Assembly: GCA_024509875.1 (NCBI GenBank)
Contig: JAMPIV010004460.1
Coordinates: 94,501-158,500, forward strand
DNA from: Oreohelix idahoensis
Lineage: Eukaryota > Mollusca > Gastropoda > Stylommatophora > Oreohelicidae
Direction of reading: 5' to 3'
DNA length: 64,000 nt
In this document: piece after piece, positions 1 to 11,900 of the stretch
Position numbering within the stretch: the first letter of the stretch is position 1
Layout of the letters: every line of letters starts with the position of its first letter
The notes under the pieces: generated by a model
Seen by the model: the letters and a program-made list of their open reading frames with translations, nothing else
Told to the model about the DNA's origin: nothing
Database searches by the model: none
Made by a program: the position numbers and the translations under genes

Positions 1-2490
1 GGAGTTATTGGAAGATATGGAGAAGACACTCTTAATGACAATGGAAAGCGACTCCTTAGATTCTGCAAGGAGCAGAATCTGATCATTACAAACACAAAGT
101 TCCCCCATAAGTGCATACATGTATACACTAGGTGTGAACCAACAAAGAATGAGAGATCAGTGATCGACTGCGCCATAGTTAGGAAGAGCTCATTCAAGTA
201 TATCCGGGATGCTAGAGTGTGGAGGGGGCCAGAGATTGGAAGTGACCACTACTTGTTAACAATTAAAAGAACAACTGAAAGAGCTACTCGGCCTAGCAAC
301 TGCCTAACATCATGCAAGACGCTAAGTAAACCAACAGGAGAAACGAGCATTAAGACCTACAAGCTGAGAGAGCCAGAAGTGAAGACCAGATATCAGGGGC
401 TTATTGCTACAGCAGTGAGAAACACAGAACAACAACCTGAGAACCTGGAAACACTCTGCCTGAAATTCAAGGACATCATAAAGACAGCTGCAGCAGAAGC
501 ATGTGGTGAAGTTCGACTTGGGAACAAGAAAAAAAGGACACCTTGGTGGACAGATGAGGTTAAAGAGAAAAATAAGAGAGAAGAAAAAGGCATGGAAACA
601 ATACTTAGGAGCTAAAAACACAGCAGGAAAAACAGAGAAATACAGAAAATATATGATACTCAGAACAGAAGCAAAGAACAAGGTGCTAGCAGCAAAACAG
701 AAGTTCTGGGAAGAACTTGGAGAAAAGCTAGAATTAGCACAAGAAAACCCGAAATTGTTCTATAAGACCCTAAAGAATATGAGGAAGGAAAAACAATGCC
801 CTCTTAAATTTATAATGGACAAGCAAGGCAAATTGCTTACTGCCCAAAAGAAGTAATGGAAAGATGGGAAGAATATTTTTCAGAACTAATGGATGGTGAG
901 CAAGGTCAAACATCAGAAATGATAACCACTGGCACAGAAGATGAAACCAATGGTGATGAAGATGACATAAAGATGGAAGAACTGAAGGCAGCACTGGAGA
1001 AAATCAAGATGGGCAAAGCAGCAGGACATGATGGTATAACACCAGAAATGGTTAAGTACATGGGAGCAGCAGGCGACCTATTACTCCTAAGGGTCCTATG
1101 GGCAGCTTGGTGTAACAAGACCATACTAAAGGATTGGGACATTGCCATAATAACACCGATTTTTAAAAAGGGTGACAACTGACAATGTGGAAACCATAGA
1201 GGCATATCCCTAAATCTACTCTTGAATCCTGAAGCAGAGACTCCGACGCCTAGCTGAGCCACAAATGGATGAGGTCCAGTGTGGCTTCCAAGCAAATTGA
1301 AGCACTCAAGACCTAAACTTCACACTCAGAAAGTTGAGTGAAAAGGCTCTTGAGTAAAAGAGTAAGATCCATTTGCTTCTTAGATCTGGAAAAAGCATTT
1401 GATAAGGTCCCCTGGAACAAACTCTGGGACTGTTTGGCAAGGAAGAACATTCCAGCACCTCTGATTCATGCTATACAGAGCTTCTACAAGTGTTGCAGAA
1501 ATTATGTGAGGACGGCAAACCATAAGTCAGAAGAATTCAGGACCACCACTGGTGTAAGACAAGGTGATATCCTGTCACCTTATCTTGTCATACTCCTCAT
1601 GGACGATGTCGTCAAGGCATGTAAGGAAGGACAGGAAACTATTCAGTGGGGTACTGACAGATGAGACAGGTCTGTATTTCAGAGCTGGCATTTACTGAGG
1701 ATGTTGCCCTGATTGCTAAATCTGAGGCACATCTTCAATCCAACCTGCAAGTCTGGAAGGAAGAGCTGGAGAAGAGAGGGATGATCATAAGCAGCTAAAA
1801 AACAAAAACCATGGTGATATCACGAGAGGAAATAAGACATCAGATTAAGCTGGGAGAACAGGTCCTGGAGTAGGTCAACCACTTTAAACACCTTGGAGCT
1901 GTCATAGACGGGAAGGGAGGCATCAAAGAAGAGTTGGCTACCCGAAGAGCAGCAGCTGGGAGTCTTTTTCAAGCCATAAATCGAGGATTCCTCAGCAAAA
2001 GAGAAGTTGGTAAGAAGACGAAGATGGCTGTATACCGCTCCACCTATGTCCCAGTCTTGACGTATGGATGCGAATCATGGGCAATGACTACAACCCACAA
2101 AAGCCAGATCCAAACCTCAGAAATGAGGTATCTGAGGAAGGTGGTTGAAGTAACAACAAGAGACATGGTCCGCAACCAGACAATACGTCACGGCCTAAAA
2201 ACCCAACCCCTGCAGACCCAAGTAGAACTGTCCCAACTGAGATGGTTTGGCCATGTCTGCAGAATGGGAGAAGATCGGCTACCACGACAAGCATGGGAAA
2301 CTAAGAGCCAGGGATCCAGACCTCCAGGATGACCCAAAGTCCCCTGGGAGGACAACATTAGACAATCTTTGAAGGACAGAGGACTAGAATGGAACCAAGC
2401 CAGGAGGAAGACAGCTGATAGAATAGTATAACGCTCTCTCTTACAAACTTCTACACCTCACGGTAGAAGAGGAACGACTAAGTAAGTAAG
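1..2490 (+). mobile_element. RTE-type LINE, degenerate copy (family A)
   Basis: A non-LTR retrotransposon copy entering from the left edge. Frame 1 from base 1 to 615 encodes the C-terminal part of an APE-type endonuclease, recognisable from a NDNGKRLL stretch and a terminal GSDHYLL motif. The reading then shifts frame several times: a basic linker at 503-856; the start of the reverse transcriptase at 856-1182 (GKAAGHDGITPEMV); the palm at about 1338-1664 (DLEKAFDKVPW, GVRQGDILSPYL); the FADD-equivalent near 1690, changed to FTED; and the C-terminal domain at 1934-2332 (YLRKVVEV, LRWFGHVCRMG). Several stops and frameshifts make it inactive. The 3' end is a short TAAG tandem tail at about 2478-2490, the kind of short tandem tail typical of RTE elements. 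Further family-A copies lie at 9677, 18845, 20951, 32086, 43264 and 50590. Assignment to RTE is by motif and tail and is fairly secure. Confidence 0.85.
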
Positions 2491-2847
2491 ATTTAAAAGT
2501 TTGACAAAATGCAGCAACAATAAAAATCACCAGTTTTTCCCACTTTTATGTGGGTTACTGAAAGAATTCTACAAAATGGAGTACAGTATTTAATTCAAAA
2601 ATGAAATGAAAAATAAAATGGAATGTGGACTGATCCAGTCAGAAGCTGCAAACAAAACACAGCATGTGGAAGTCTGCTTTCCTTTTTAGCAGACTTAATG
2701 CCTTAACTTTGTAGTGATGTATTTCTTCTTCTTTTTTTATCTTTAGCCGCCAACTGTCAAGATGAAATATGCCAAGTGATGTATTTAAAACTTCATTATC
2801 ATCTAGAAGCTTATAGAAGACCAAAAAGTTTGGTATTTGCAACGTCA
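2491..2847 (-). other. 3' untranslated region of the MLLE gene (inferred)
   Basis: No ORF of interest. The stretch follows the stop codon of the MLLE gene on the minus strand. An ATTAAA poly(A)-signal variant reads on the minus strand at 2589-2594, about 250 bases after the stop. The next 100 bases run into the 3' end of the family-A LINE, so the transcript and the LINE are tail to tail. Confidence 0.4.
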
Positions 2848-2957
2848 TCAAGAATGTTTGGTCCATTCAGTGTAGGCTTTAGTAATGGCTACTTTCAACT
2901 GCTGCTTGTTCTTTAGAAGTTCCCTGAGGGCTGGCAGATCCAGTTCTAAAATCATTC
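2848..2957 (-). CDS. MLLE gene, last exon (second half of MLLE 3 and stop)
   Basis: A long pyrimidine tract and TTTTTACAG precede base 2957. The exon completes the split Gly codon and reads MILELDLPALRELLKN, then a final helix and TGA at 2848-2850. Phase and position of the split codon match those of the MLLE 2 exon pair exactly. Confidence 0.72.
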
Positions 2958-5900
2958 CTGTAAAAATAAAAAACCAAGCACTGAGTAGGAAAAATGTACG
3001 TTAACAACAGCTAAGAAATTACTCAAGAGTATACATTGAAATGTGATGTGCTAACAGTGTTTAACAAATACCCTCACCCCTGAAATACTCGTAATAAGCA
3101 TAAATGACACATTAAAAATAAATTTAAAGAAACAGGTATTTTAAAAACAAACAAAGGAAAAACTGAAAGCCCAAAACAAAAATATTAACCAGAGCATTAT
3201 CAAGTGCTGTGCCAACTGGCATAAATATTACTCCTCTCAACAGATTCAGAATCTTTGGTATCTCATGTAATTCTGCTGCTGGCAACATACCATGAAGTTA
3301 CTGTCCAGTACCTTCCCCTATGTCTTATTCCAACACTTCTGCTTATTTTAACAGCTGATATAGTAAATGATAAGCTGACAATACAGAAAATCTTATAGCA
3401 GTAAGATAAGTTGATAGCAAAATATAGGCCATAGCAGGAAAAAAAGCTGATAGTATAGATCAGCTAATGTAAGACAAAAATCTGAAATTAGAAAGTAGAT
3501 GACACATGCCACATGTTAGAAAGGAAAGATGACAGAAGAGAATACATGACTCTGTAAAGAAATACTGAAAACTGAGAATAAATAACAATAAATAGAAAAA
3601 AAAAGTGTCAGCAGAGAATAGACGACACAAAAAGTAAAAGCTGATGGCAGATAATAAATAACAGCTAAAACACAAAAAGAAAAGCTGACAGCAGAGAACA
3701 GATCATAATATAAAGAAAGGTTGACAACAGAGAATAGATCTGAAAAAAATCCGATAGCAGTCAACAGATGACAGTAGAAAAAAAAAGCTAATGGTAGAGG
3801 ACAGATAACAATAAAGAGAAGAAAATGACAGTAGACAACTTAGGACAGTAGAAGAAAAAAAGCTGAATGTCAAGAAAAGATAACATCAGGACAGCAGCTG
3901 ACAGCTTAAACAAAAAATGGACTGTCTAAATAAAACTTAATTCTCAAATTAATTCTCCTTTTCCCTCACACTCTTTCCAACCTTCCCCATCCTTTAATTT
4001 CTACCCCTTAAAAAATTAAATGTCTCCTAGTAAAATGGTTCATCTTGTGGTGTCACATGACCAACAATACGAGATAGTAGAACAGATTCTACCTCATACC
4101 TGTCAAATTTGAAGCACAATCAGGATGTTCTTTCAGAATTTCTTCATAAAGTTCTTGTCCTAATATCTCCTTGACAGCCTCTTCTTCTAGCTTCCCTTTC
4201 CAATCATCACTTCCACTGGCATCTGCAAGCTTCAATGATGATAATGATACCTGATTAGGTTGACATTGTGGTGAAGGTGTTTCAGTTTCTAAGACCTCTT
4301 TGGCTTTTCTAACAGCAGTCTCAAGTAAAGGGCCATCATTGTTGATTAACTCAAGAAGTGTTTGTGAATCCAGTTCTAGTAGCATGCCTAAACAAAAATA
4401 TTTTAAAATCCAAACTTTATATATTTAGTTCTAGTAACATGCCGAAACAAAAATATTTTAAAAATGCAAACATTATATATTCAGTTCTAGTAACATGCCG
4501 AAACAAATATATTTTGAAAATCCAAACTTTAAATACAGTGCAATTTGGATAAGTAGAAGTCACTGGGACTATCTAAAGTACTTCTACTTATCAGAAATTC
4601 TGCTTATCTGAATTTTGCTCAAAGATGGACATTTATGTCAGAATAAGAGGTAAAGAATGAAACAATTATTTTAACCAATCAAAAACAGGCATTCTGATTT
4701 TAAATTTTCATTTCTGCATCTTTTAAAGTTTTCAAAAGCAATTTAAGGAAGCCTAACATGTAGTGTCAAGTTAATCGCTAGTGGCATAGTAGCAAAGTGT
4801 AAAAAACATTTGAATCGTATTTTGGCTTAGTATTTTTTGCGTGCTCTGTTAGTGGTTCCTACACGGATTCCTAGAGTGATAACTATTGCAGAACCAGTAA
4901 ACATATGTAAGGACATATATCTAGGAAGCTGAGACTGCGACAAAAAAAGGAGACTTGAAAACATTATATAATATTACTACAACTTTATCTAAGAAACAGC
5001 TAAACCACAATACAACAGTGAAGAGCAGAGAAGGTCAAAGCATTAGCAATGAAGAGAAACAAAGGGCTAGATGGGCTGAATATTTTAAGGAAATCCTAAA
5101 CTGAAATCAACCAGCAGAAGAGCCACTACAGTGCAACATAAACCCACCCACTAAACAAGAGATCTCTTGGCAATAAAACAGCTGAATAATGGAAAGGCCG
5201 CAAGACCAGATGGAATACCACCAGAAGCCCTGAAGGCAGATATACCATACACTACAGAGTTGCTACACCAGCTCTTCAAGAAAATCTGGGAAAAAGCGGC
5301 CATCCAAAGAGCTGGAAGGAAGGCCACATTATCAAGCTGCCAAAGAAAGGAAATCTGACTGTATGTAGCAACTGGATGGGTATAACACTACTAGCAGTGG
5401 CTGGAAAAATTTTGACCAGAGTTTTGTTGGACCGTATTAAGAAGGCAGTGTATGACAAACTTAGAGAAGAACAGGCAGGATTTCGTGCAGGAAGATCATG
5501 TGCAGACCAGATAGCAACACTCAAAATCATCATAGAACAATCAAATGAGTGGCAGACCCCCTTGTATGTAAATTTTTTGGACTTCTAAAAGGCTTTCGAC
5601 AGTATAGACCTTACTGTGATATGGAAAATACTGAGACAATATGGAATCCCAAAGAACTTCATTAAAATCATTTCTACCAGGAGGCCTCATGTAAATTAGT
5701 ACACAAAGGAAAACTATCAGAGCTCTTCACAGTACAAAGTGGAGTCAGACAGGGATGTCTGCTATCACCAACAATTTTTCTCATGGTCATAGACTGGGTT
5801 ATGAGACAGACAACAGATGGAAAGAAAACTGGAATACAGTGGACATTTAACAAACAACTGGAGGATCTAGACTTTGCAGATGATTTGTGCCTTCTGTCAC

Positions 5901-8900
5901 ATAGACAGCAAGATATGCAGGAGAAAACAAATAGATTAGTAACAGAAGCAGCAAAGATGGGACTACACATAAATGTAAATAAAACAAAGTAAATGAGAAT
6001 AAATAATAGGCAGATGGACTCGATGAAGATCAATGATCAAGTCACTGAAGAAGTAGAAAGCTTTACATATTTGGGGAGTAACACTGTGAAAGGAGGGGGA
6101 ACAGCTGGTGACGTCTGCTCAAAGATAAATAAAGCTGGATGCGCTTTTAATGCCCTTCGACCAATATGGAACTCCTCAGCTATATCCAGAGAGAGCAAAA
6201 TTAGAATCTTTAACTCAAATGTGAAGTCAGTATTGCTGTATGGCTCAGAGCCAGGAATGTCTCAAAGAGTTTCACCTCCAAGCTACAGACATTTGTAAAT
6301 AGATGTCTCCAACGGATCCTCCGTATAAGATGGCCAGCTGTAATTACAAATATAGAGCTAAGGAAAAGATGCCGACAACAGCCAATACAAACAGGAATTA
6401 AGGTAAGAAAGTGGGGATGGATAGGACATACACTCAGAAGACAAAAATCAAGCTTAGCCAGAGTTGCCCTTGACTGTAACCCACAGGGGAAAAGAAGAGT
6501 GGGGAGGATAAGGGAACTTGGAGAAGAACTGTTGAAGAGGAGGCTAGGGAAATTGGAAACACTTGGGCACAGATGAAAAAGACAGCCCAGAATAGAAATC
6601 GATGGCGAGCAACAAACTCTGCCCTAGGTTCCACAGGGAACGAAAAGGAATGATGATGATGATGAAACTTATGTAACAGTTAATGCCCCCGACCTATCTA
6701 TGAACTTTTCTGTTGTCCAGCGTTTTCCTTCCTTTCTTTCTTACGAGTACCTGCCAAATACTGGTTTATGTTTATTATTTACTATTCATATGCCTCAGTT
6801 TCACTCATTCTTTATCTTCAGATCTTACACGTGTAGTCCCATTGATGTCACAGTTAAATGCAGACCATTTTCTTGCAAACTGAGGTGAACCAGTACATTC
6901 AGTCGGCCTGACGATTACATGCATGCTGGTTTAATGAACGTTAATGTAATATACTGATGGAAGTTTTGACATTTATTAACCTGTTATAGCCTTTTCAACA
7001 TAAAATTATGTAGGCCGATGTATAACTGTAATCTAGGTGAGGATGGCAGAACTTCTACTTATGCGAGTCCAAATCTGAGTTGGAACAGAAAAATTTCTTT
7101 GACTTATCCGAAAATTCTAGTTAATCAAAATTCGACTTAACCGGAGTTTTTTCAACAAAGCCAAAGAAGAAATTTGGCTGGGACCTTCAGAAATGCTTCT
7201 ACTTCAATTTAAGCAAGCGTCGCTTAAGTGGACTGCACCTTTCTTCAGTTCTAGTAACATGCCTAAGAATATCAAAACATGTACCTTCAATTCTTGTAGC
7301 TAAATATATAAGGCATGCATGTGTTTACACAGACTGTCAAAAAGTAAAAGAAGACAGTAGTTTTATCCTGTATTTGCACTGTCATTTTTGGTTATGTGTC
7401 TAAGGATAAAAATGGTACTGCATATGGTCATGCTACTTAATAAAAACAAAAAACAACAACATTATTATCTCAGTACTAGAGAAGAACAAATAAAAAAACA
7501 TATTTAGCTATCATAATTATGAAAATAAAATACCATAAACTCCCCACTGTATAAATGGGTGCTTGCGTAGAAAAAAAAAAGATTGAAATAGAGCGAGAAG
7601 ATGACCAATGTGGAACTGATGACAAGAACCAAACAAGTGCCAGTCGAACAAGAGATGAGAAGACGCTGGCGATGGATAGGACACACATTTTGGAAACCTG
7701 TTGAGAGCATTACAAGCAGTCCTTATTGTGGAATCCCCAGGGTAAGAGAAAACAGAGGTCATCATAAAACACAAGGAGAAGTAAACTGGAGACAGAAGTG
7801 AAAATGATGAAGAAGACAAGGAAAGAACTTCAGCCAATGGTATACAACAGGAAGTGTTTGTTGAGACCTATGCTTCTTGGGGAACTAAAGGGTGTTGAAC
7901 TCACCAGTAATTTGACAAGCCTTTCTTTCTTCAATGTTACAGATTCTTTCAAAAAGCATCTCACCAATTTCCTCATGTGATAATTCTTGTCTGTAAACAA
8001 AATGCAATGTTCACTTAGGAAATAATAGGAATTTATCTCTATTGTGAGGCCAGTGATCAAAATCTAAATTTTTTTGTAGATGCATGTGTGTTTATGGTGC
8101 ATGAATGCATATACAGTACTTTGCAAAAAAAATGGCAGTCATATTGCTCAACTAAATATGCTGAAATTTAATTAAATATGCATGTTCTGCCCCAAATTTG
8201 CACTCCACTTAAGTGAGCAAACACTACCAAAAGTTAAAAAAAAAATTAGTGTAGAGTACAGTCCCTTGATAATAGAGCAGACGACAATTTATGATGCTAG
8301 TGGCAGAAAATGGATACAAAGTCAAAGTGTATGTTAATTTCACAGCTTTAGAATGAAGGAAATCAAACATGTTCCAACATTTCTAAAACCTTGAACATTC
8401 CTGAGCGGACTGTCTACAGAGTTGTGAGTAAATTAAAAGCAGGTAATGGAATCGAGCGAAAAGAAGGTAGTGGGAGGCCAAGAATTTTGGACACAAAGGA
8501 CCATCGGCGTCTCGCCCAAATCGTTCGGGCTGGGCCAATGAAGAGTGTAGAAAACATACAGCAGCGCATGATCGAGTTGGGAAGCTCAGAGGTATCTAAT
8601 GCTACTGTCAACCGGGAGCTACACAGGATGAATTACACAAAAAAGCGGGTAATTTCGTCGCCATTGCTCACAGAGACTCACAAACAGATGCACTTGAACT
8701 GATGCCACGAAAACAAAAAATTGTCATGGGACAATGTGATTTTTTCAGATGAATGTTCTGTTTGGTCTTATCCTGCTCAAATAAATATTTGGACGAAAGA
8801 CTCTGTAACGCCTGTGTACCAGCGACCGAAACATACCCAGAAATTCCATCTTTGGGGAGGGGTGTCAGCAAGAGGTGCCACCCCACTGTGTGTTTTCACA

Positions 8901-11900
8901 GGAATTCTCACGAAAGAAAGGTACATCGACATACTAGAGGGACACCTTCTGCCATTTATGCAGGTCATGTATTCCGATGGGTGAACATTTCAACATGACA
9001 ATGACCCAAAGCATACAGCTCATACCACCAAAGCATGGCTGCAAGAGAAGAATGTGATAGTGCTGAAGTGGCCCAGCAACAGTCCCGACCTAAACCCAAT
9101 TGAAAACGTTTGGGCACTACTCAAGAATCATTTAAAAAAGAATGGACTCAGAGACGTTGAACAATTGAAGAAGGAAGCTGAAAAATACTGGGACAGTCTG
9201 ACTCACAATTACCTACAAACACTTGTGGGAAGTATGCCTCGCCGCATCCAGCCTTGCCTTGCTGGAGAAGGCAACATTATATTGTACTGAAACAACTGTT
9301 AATAGATAGGGGAGATACCAATCTTCCTCTGGACATACAGTTTTTATTATTATTTGCTTCTATGAGTGTGCTGCATTGCGAAAATATGACTGCCATTTTT
9401 TTTGCAAAGTACTGTATGTGTCTGTATGTATGTTTGTGGAATAGAGGGTTTAAAAAAATACAACTTTAAAAAATAAATTGTACTTCTAATTTTGCTGCTA
9501 TTACATCTTTGAGGCCCCAAAGTCTCGCAGCTTTTATTCAAAATAATGTTTAATTCAACACAATATGTGTTTTTTTTTTTACTCCTTCTGAGGCATGGGT
9601 ACCACTATCTGGCCCTCATGTTTTTCAACATGCAGGTCAAAGTTCATTCAATTTATGGTTGAGGTTCAGCTAATTCCTTACTTATTTAGTCGTTCCCCTT
9701 CTACCGTGAGGTGTAGAGGTTTGGAAGAGAAAGCGCCAGACTATCCTATTGGCTGTCTTCCTCCTGGCCTAGTTCCATTCTAGTCCTCAGTCCTTCAAAG
9801 ATTGTCTAATGTTATCCTCCCAGCGGTCGTCCTGGGGGTCTGGATCCCTGGCTCTTTGTTTCCAATGCTTGTCGTGGTAGCCGATCTTCTCCCATTCTGC
9901 AGACATGGCCAAACCATCTTAGTTGGGACTGTTCTACTTGGGTCTGCAGGGGGTCAGCTAATTCCACAAAAACTAATTATAATAATTATTGTCACGGTAA
10001 AAGATTCCTCAGTCGACTGACTGTACAGCATGTCGCCATTTTTTTTCAAGCCGGTGTTTTCACCATTACTCATGGCCAAAGGTACAGACATTTTGCCATT
10101 CAGTTATATGGTTAGTCCTGATGTGTTCACAGAGGGTATACTATTTCACTGATGTTAGGCAGCAACCTCTTGTTGGTAGATTTGGTTATCTGAGTATTAG
10201 CCTTGTGTGCTTAGCAGCTGTAGTTTTTGTTCCCTGCTCGATGTTGCGAGCTGTGTGTATTTCCACCATGTGACATGATTAGAGTTTCGCCTGTTCAACA
10301 CTCTTGTCTATTATTGTAGCATTTGTTGTTAATTCTACTCATGCCATATTCTGGCCATGTTGTGTTATGTTAATAAATGGGAAAGTAATTAGATATGTTT
10401 CCCTTCATCTTATGACACCTGTTACTTGTGTGTGGTCCCTTTGTACTTGATGTCCATTTGTCTGTCTCATCTCTTGTAAACCCACACTGGGAACAGTTAA
10501 TCTGGTAACCTATTTTTCATGTACTTTATTGTGTCAATTATTATTCCTTTCATCTCTCCGCTGATTTTCTTTAATTTATAAATCACAGTTTTCAGGTTCC
10601 ACAAAGCAAGATTAGGAGTCGTGTGCATCAGCATCATAGTCAGGCCTCACATTATGCAAAACGTTACTTTCCTTTAATACTGTGTCTTTCTTTGTTCTCC
10701 CAGTTAAACTGTTCTCCATATCAAATATCTTGTCATATTTTTCCACTCTGTTGTATGACAATAATCCTTTATGTCAACTTTTGTAATAATCATGGTATTG
10801 TAATGGTTGGGTGCCTGTGGATTTCCTACCCACCCTAGGTAGAAGTCAGAAGTGCACTGTCTTAGTACTAGGGGAGATAAAGAAGGTGTTTGTGCATCAC
10901 CCTGAGATATGTAGCCAAGGTAGGGTTCACAGTGCTCACCCCCCCCCCCCCTCCCCCTAACCAAATTGCCTGCTGGTTATGCCGAATTCTCCTAGGTTTT
11001 AGGCATATGACCACAAGTTGAAGGCAAAAGGATCCATACGTCCTGAGTCTCTGTGCCTTTACAACAGATTCCAGTCATCAGGAAGTAGTGCATACTTGTT
11101 CCCATTCCTAAAACTTTTTCAGTATTCATCTGGCTCCTTCCCAACCACAGACGGTGTGTACGGTGTTAGTGCACAGGGTTTATTGTTGAGGCTTGCTACA
11201 CTAGATCCGATGTGTTTAGCCTGGAGATTTCCATCCCCAGTTACCAGGGCTACCTCAAGGAGGGTGTGGCTCTTTACCATTCACAAAGGACCTTCGGTAT
11301 GACTGGTTTTGCTAGGCCAAGAGGCTGAAACCACAATGATCGCTCATTTCATGCAGATAAATTCACTAGGCCTAGGGTGAAATAAGGGGGAGAATATACT
11401 ATTTGCAACACCAACACATCAGTCTAATGCAAACTGCTCCCTCTCTATTCTATCCAATGTCAACAATCTTCCACTCTGTTATATGTCAATAATCTTCCAC
11501 TCTGTTATATGTCAGTTGAATGGGAAAAAAAAAAAAAAACCACACACAAATAGTAATACGTCTTACAAGGAGAAGGACAAGAAAAACCTATGTTGCGGCC
11601 ACAAGGCCTTCGTCAGGGACAGACAAACAAGAGACAGGAGGGAAAGAAAATGAGAATTAAGTAGAGAACATGAAACTATAAAAATAAGAGAAAAAAAACT
11701 CCCTTGTGTCCAGTCACATGTGAAGCAAGATGGCTTCACATGTGACTGGACACAAGGGAGTTTTTTTTCTCTTATTTTTATAGTTTCATGTTCTCTACTT
11801 AATTCTCATTTTCTTTCCCTCCTGTCTCTTGTTTGTCTGTCCCTGACGAAGGCCTTGTGGCCGCAACGTAGGTTTTTCTTGTCCTTCTCCTTGTAAGACG

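Noticed and set aside
3460..3764. Two overlapping hydrophobic minus-strand ORFs
   Set aside because: They fall in a degenerate AG-rich tandem repeat, whose complement codes for Phe, Leu and Ser by composition.
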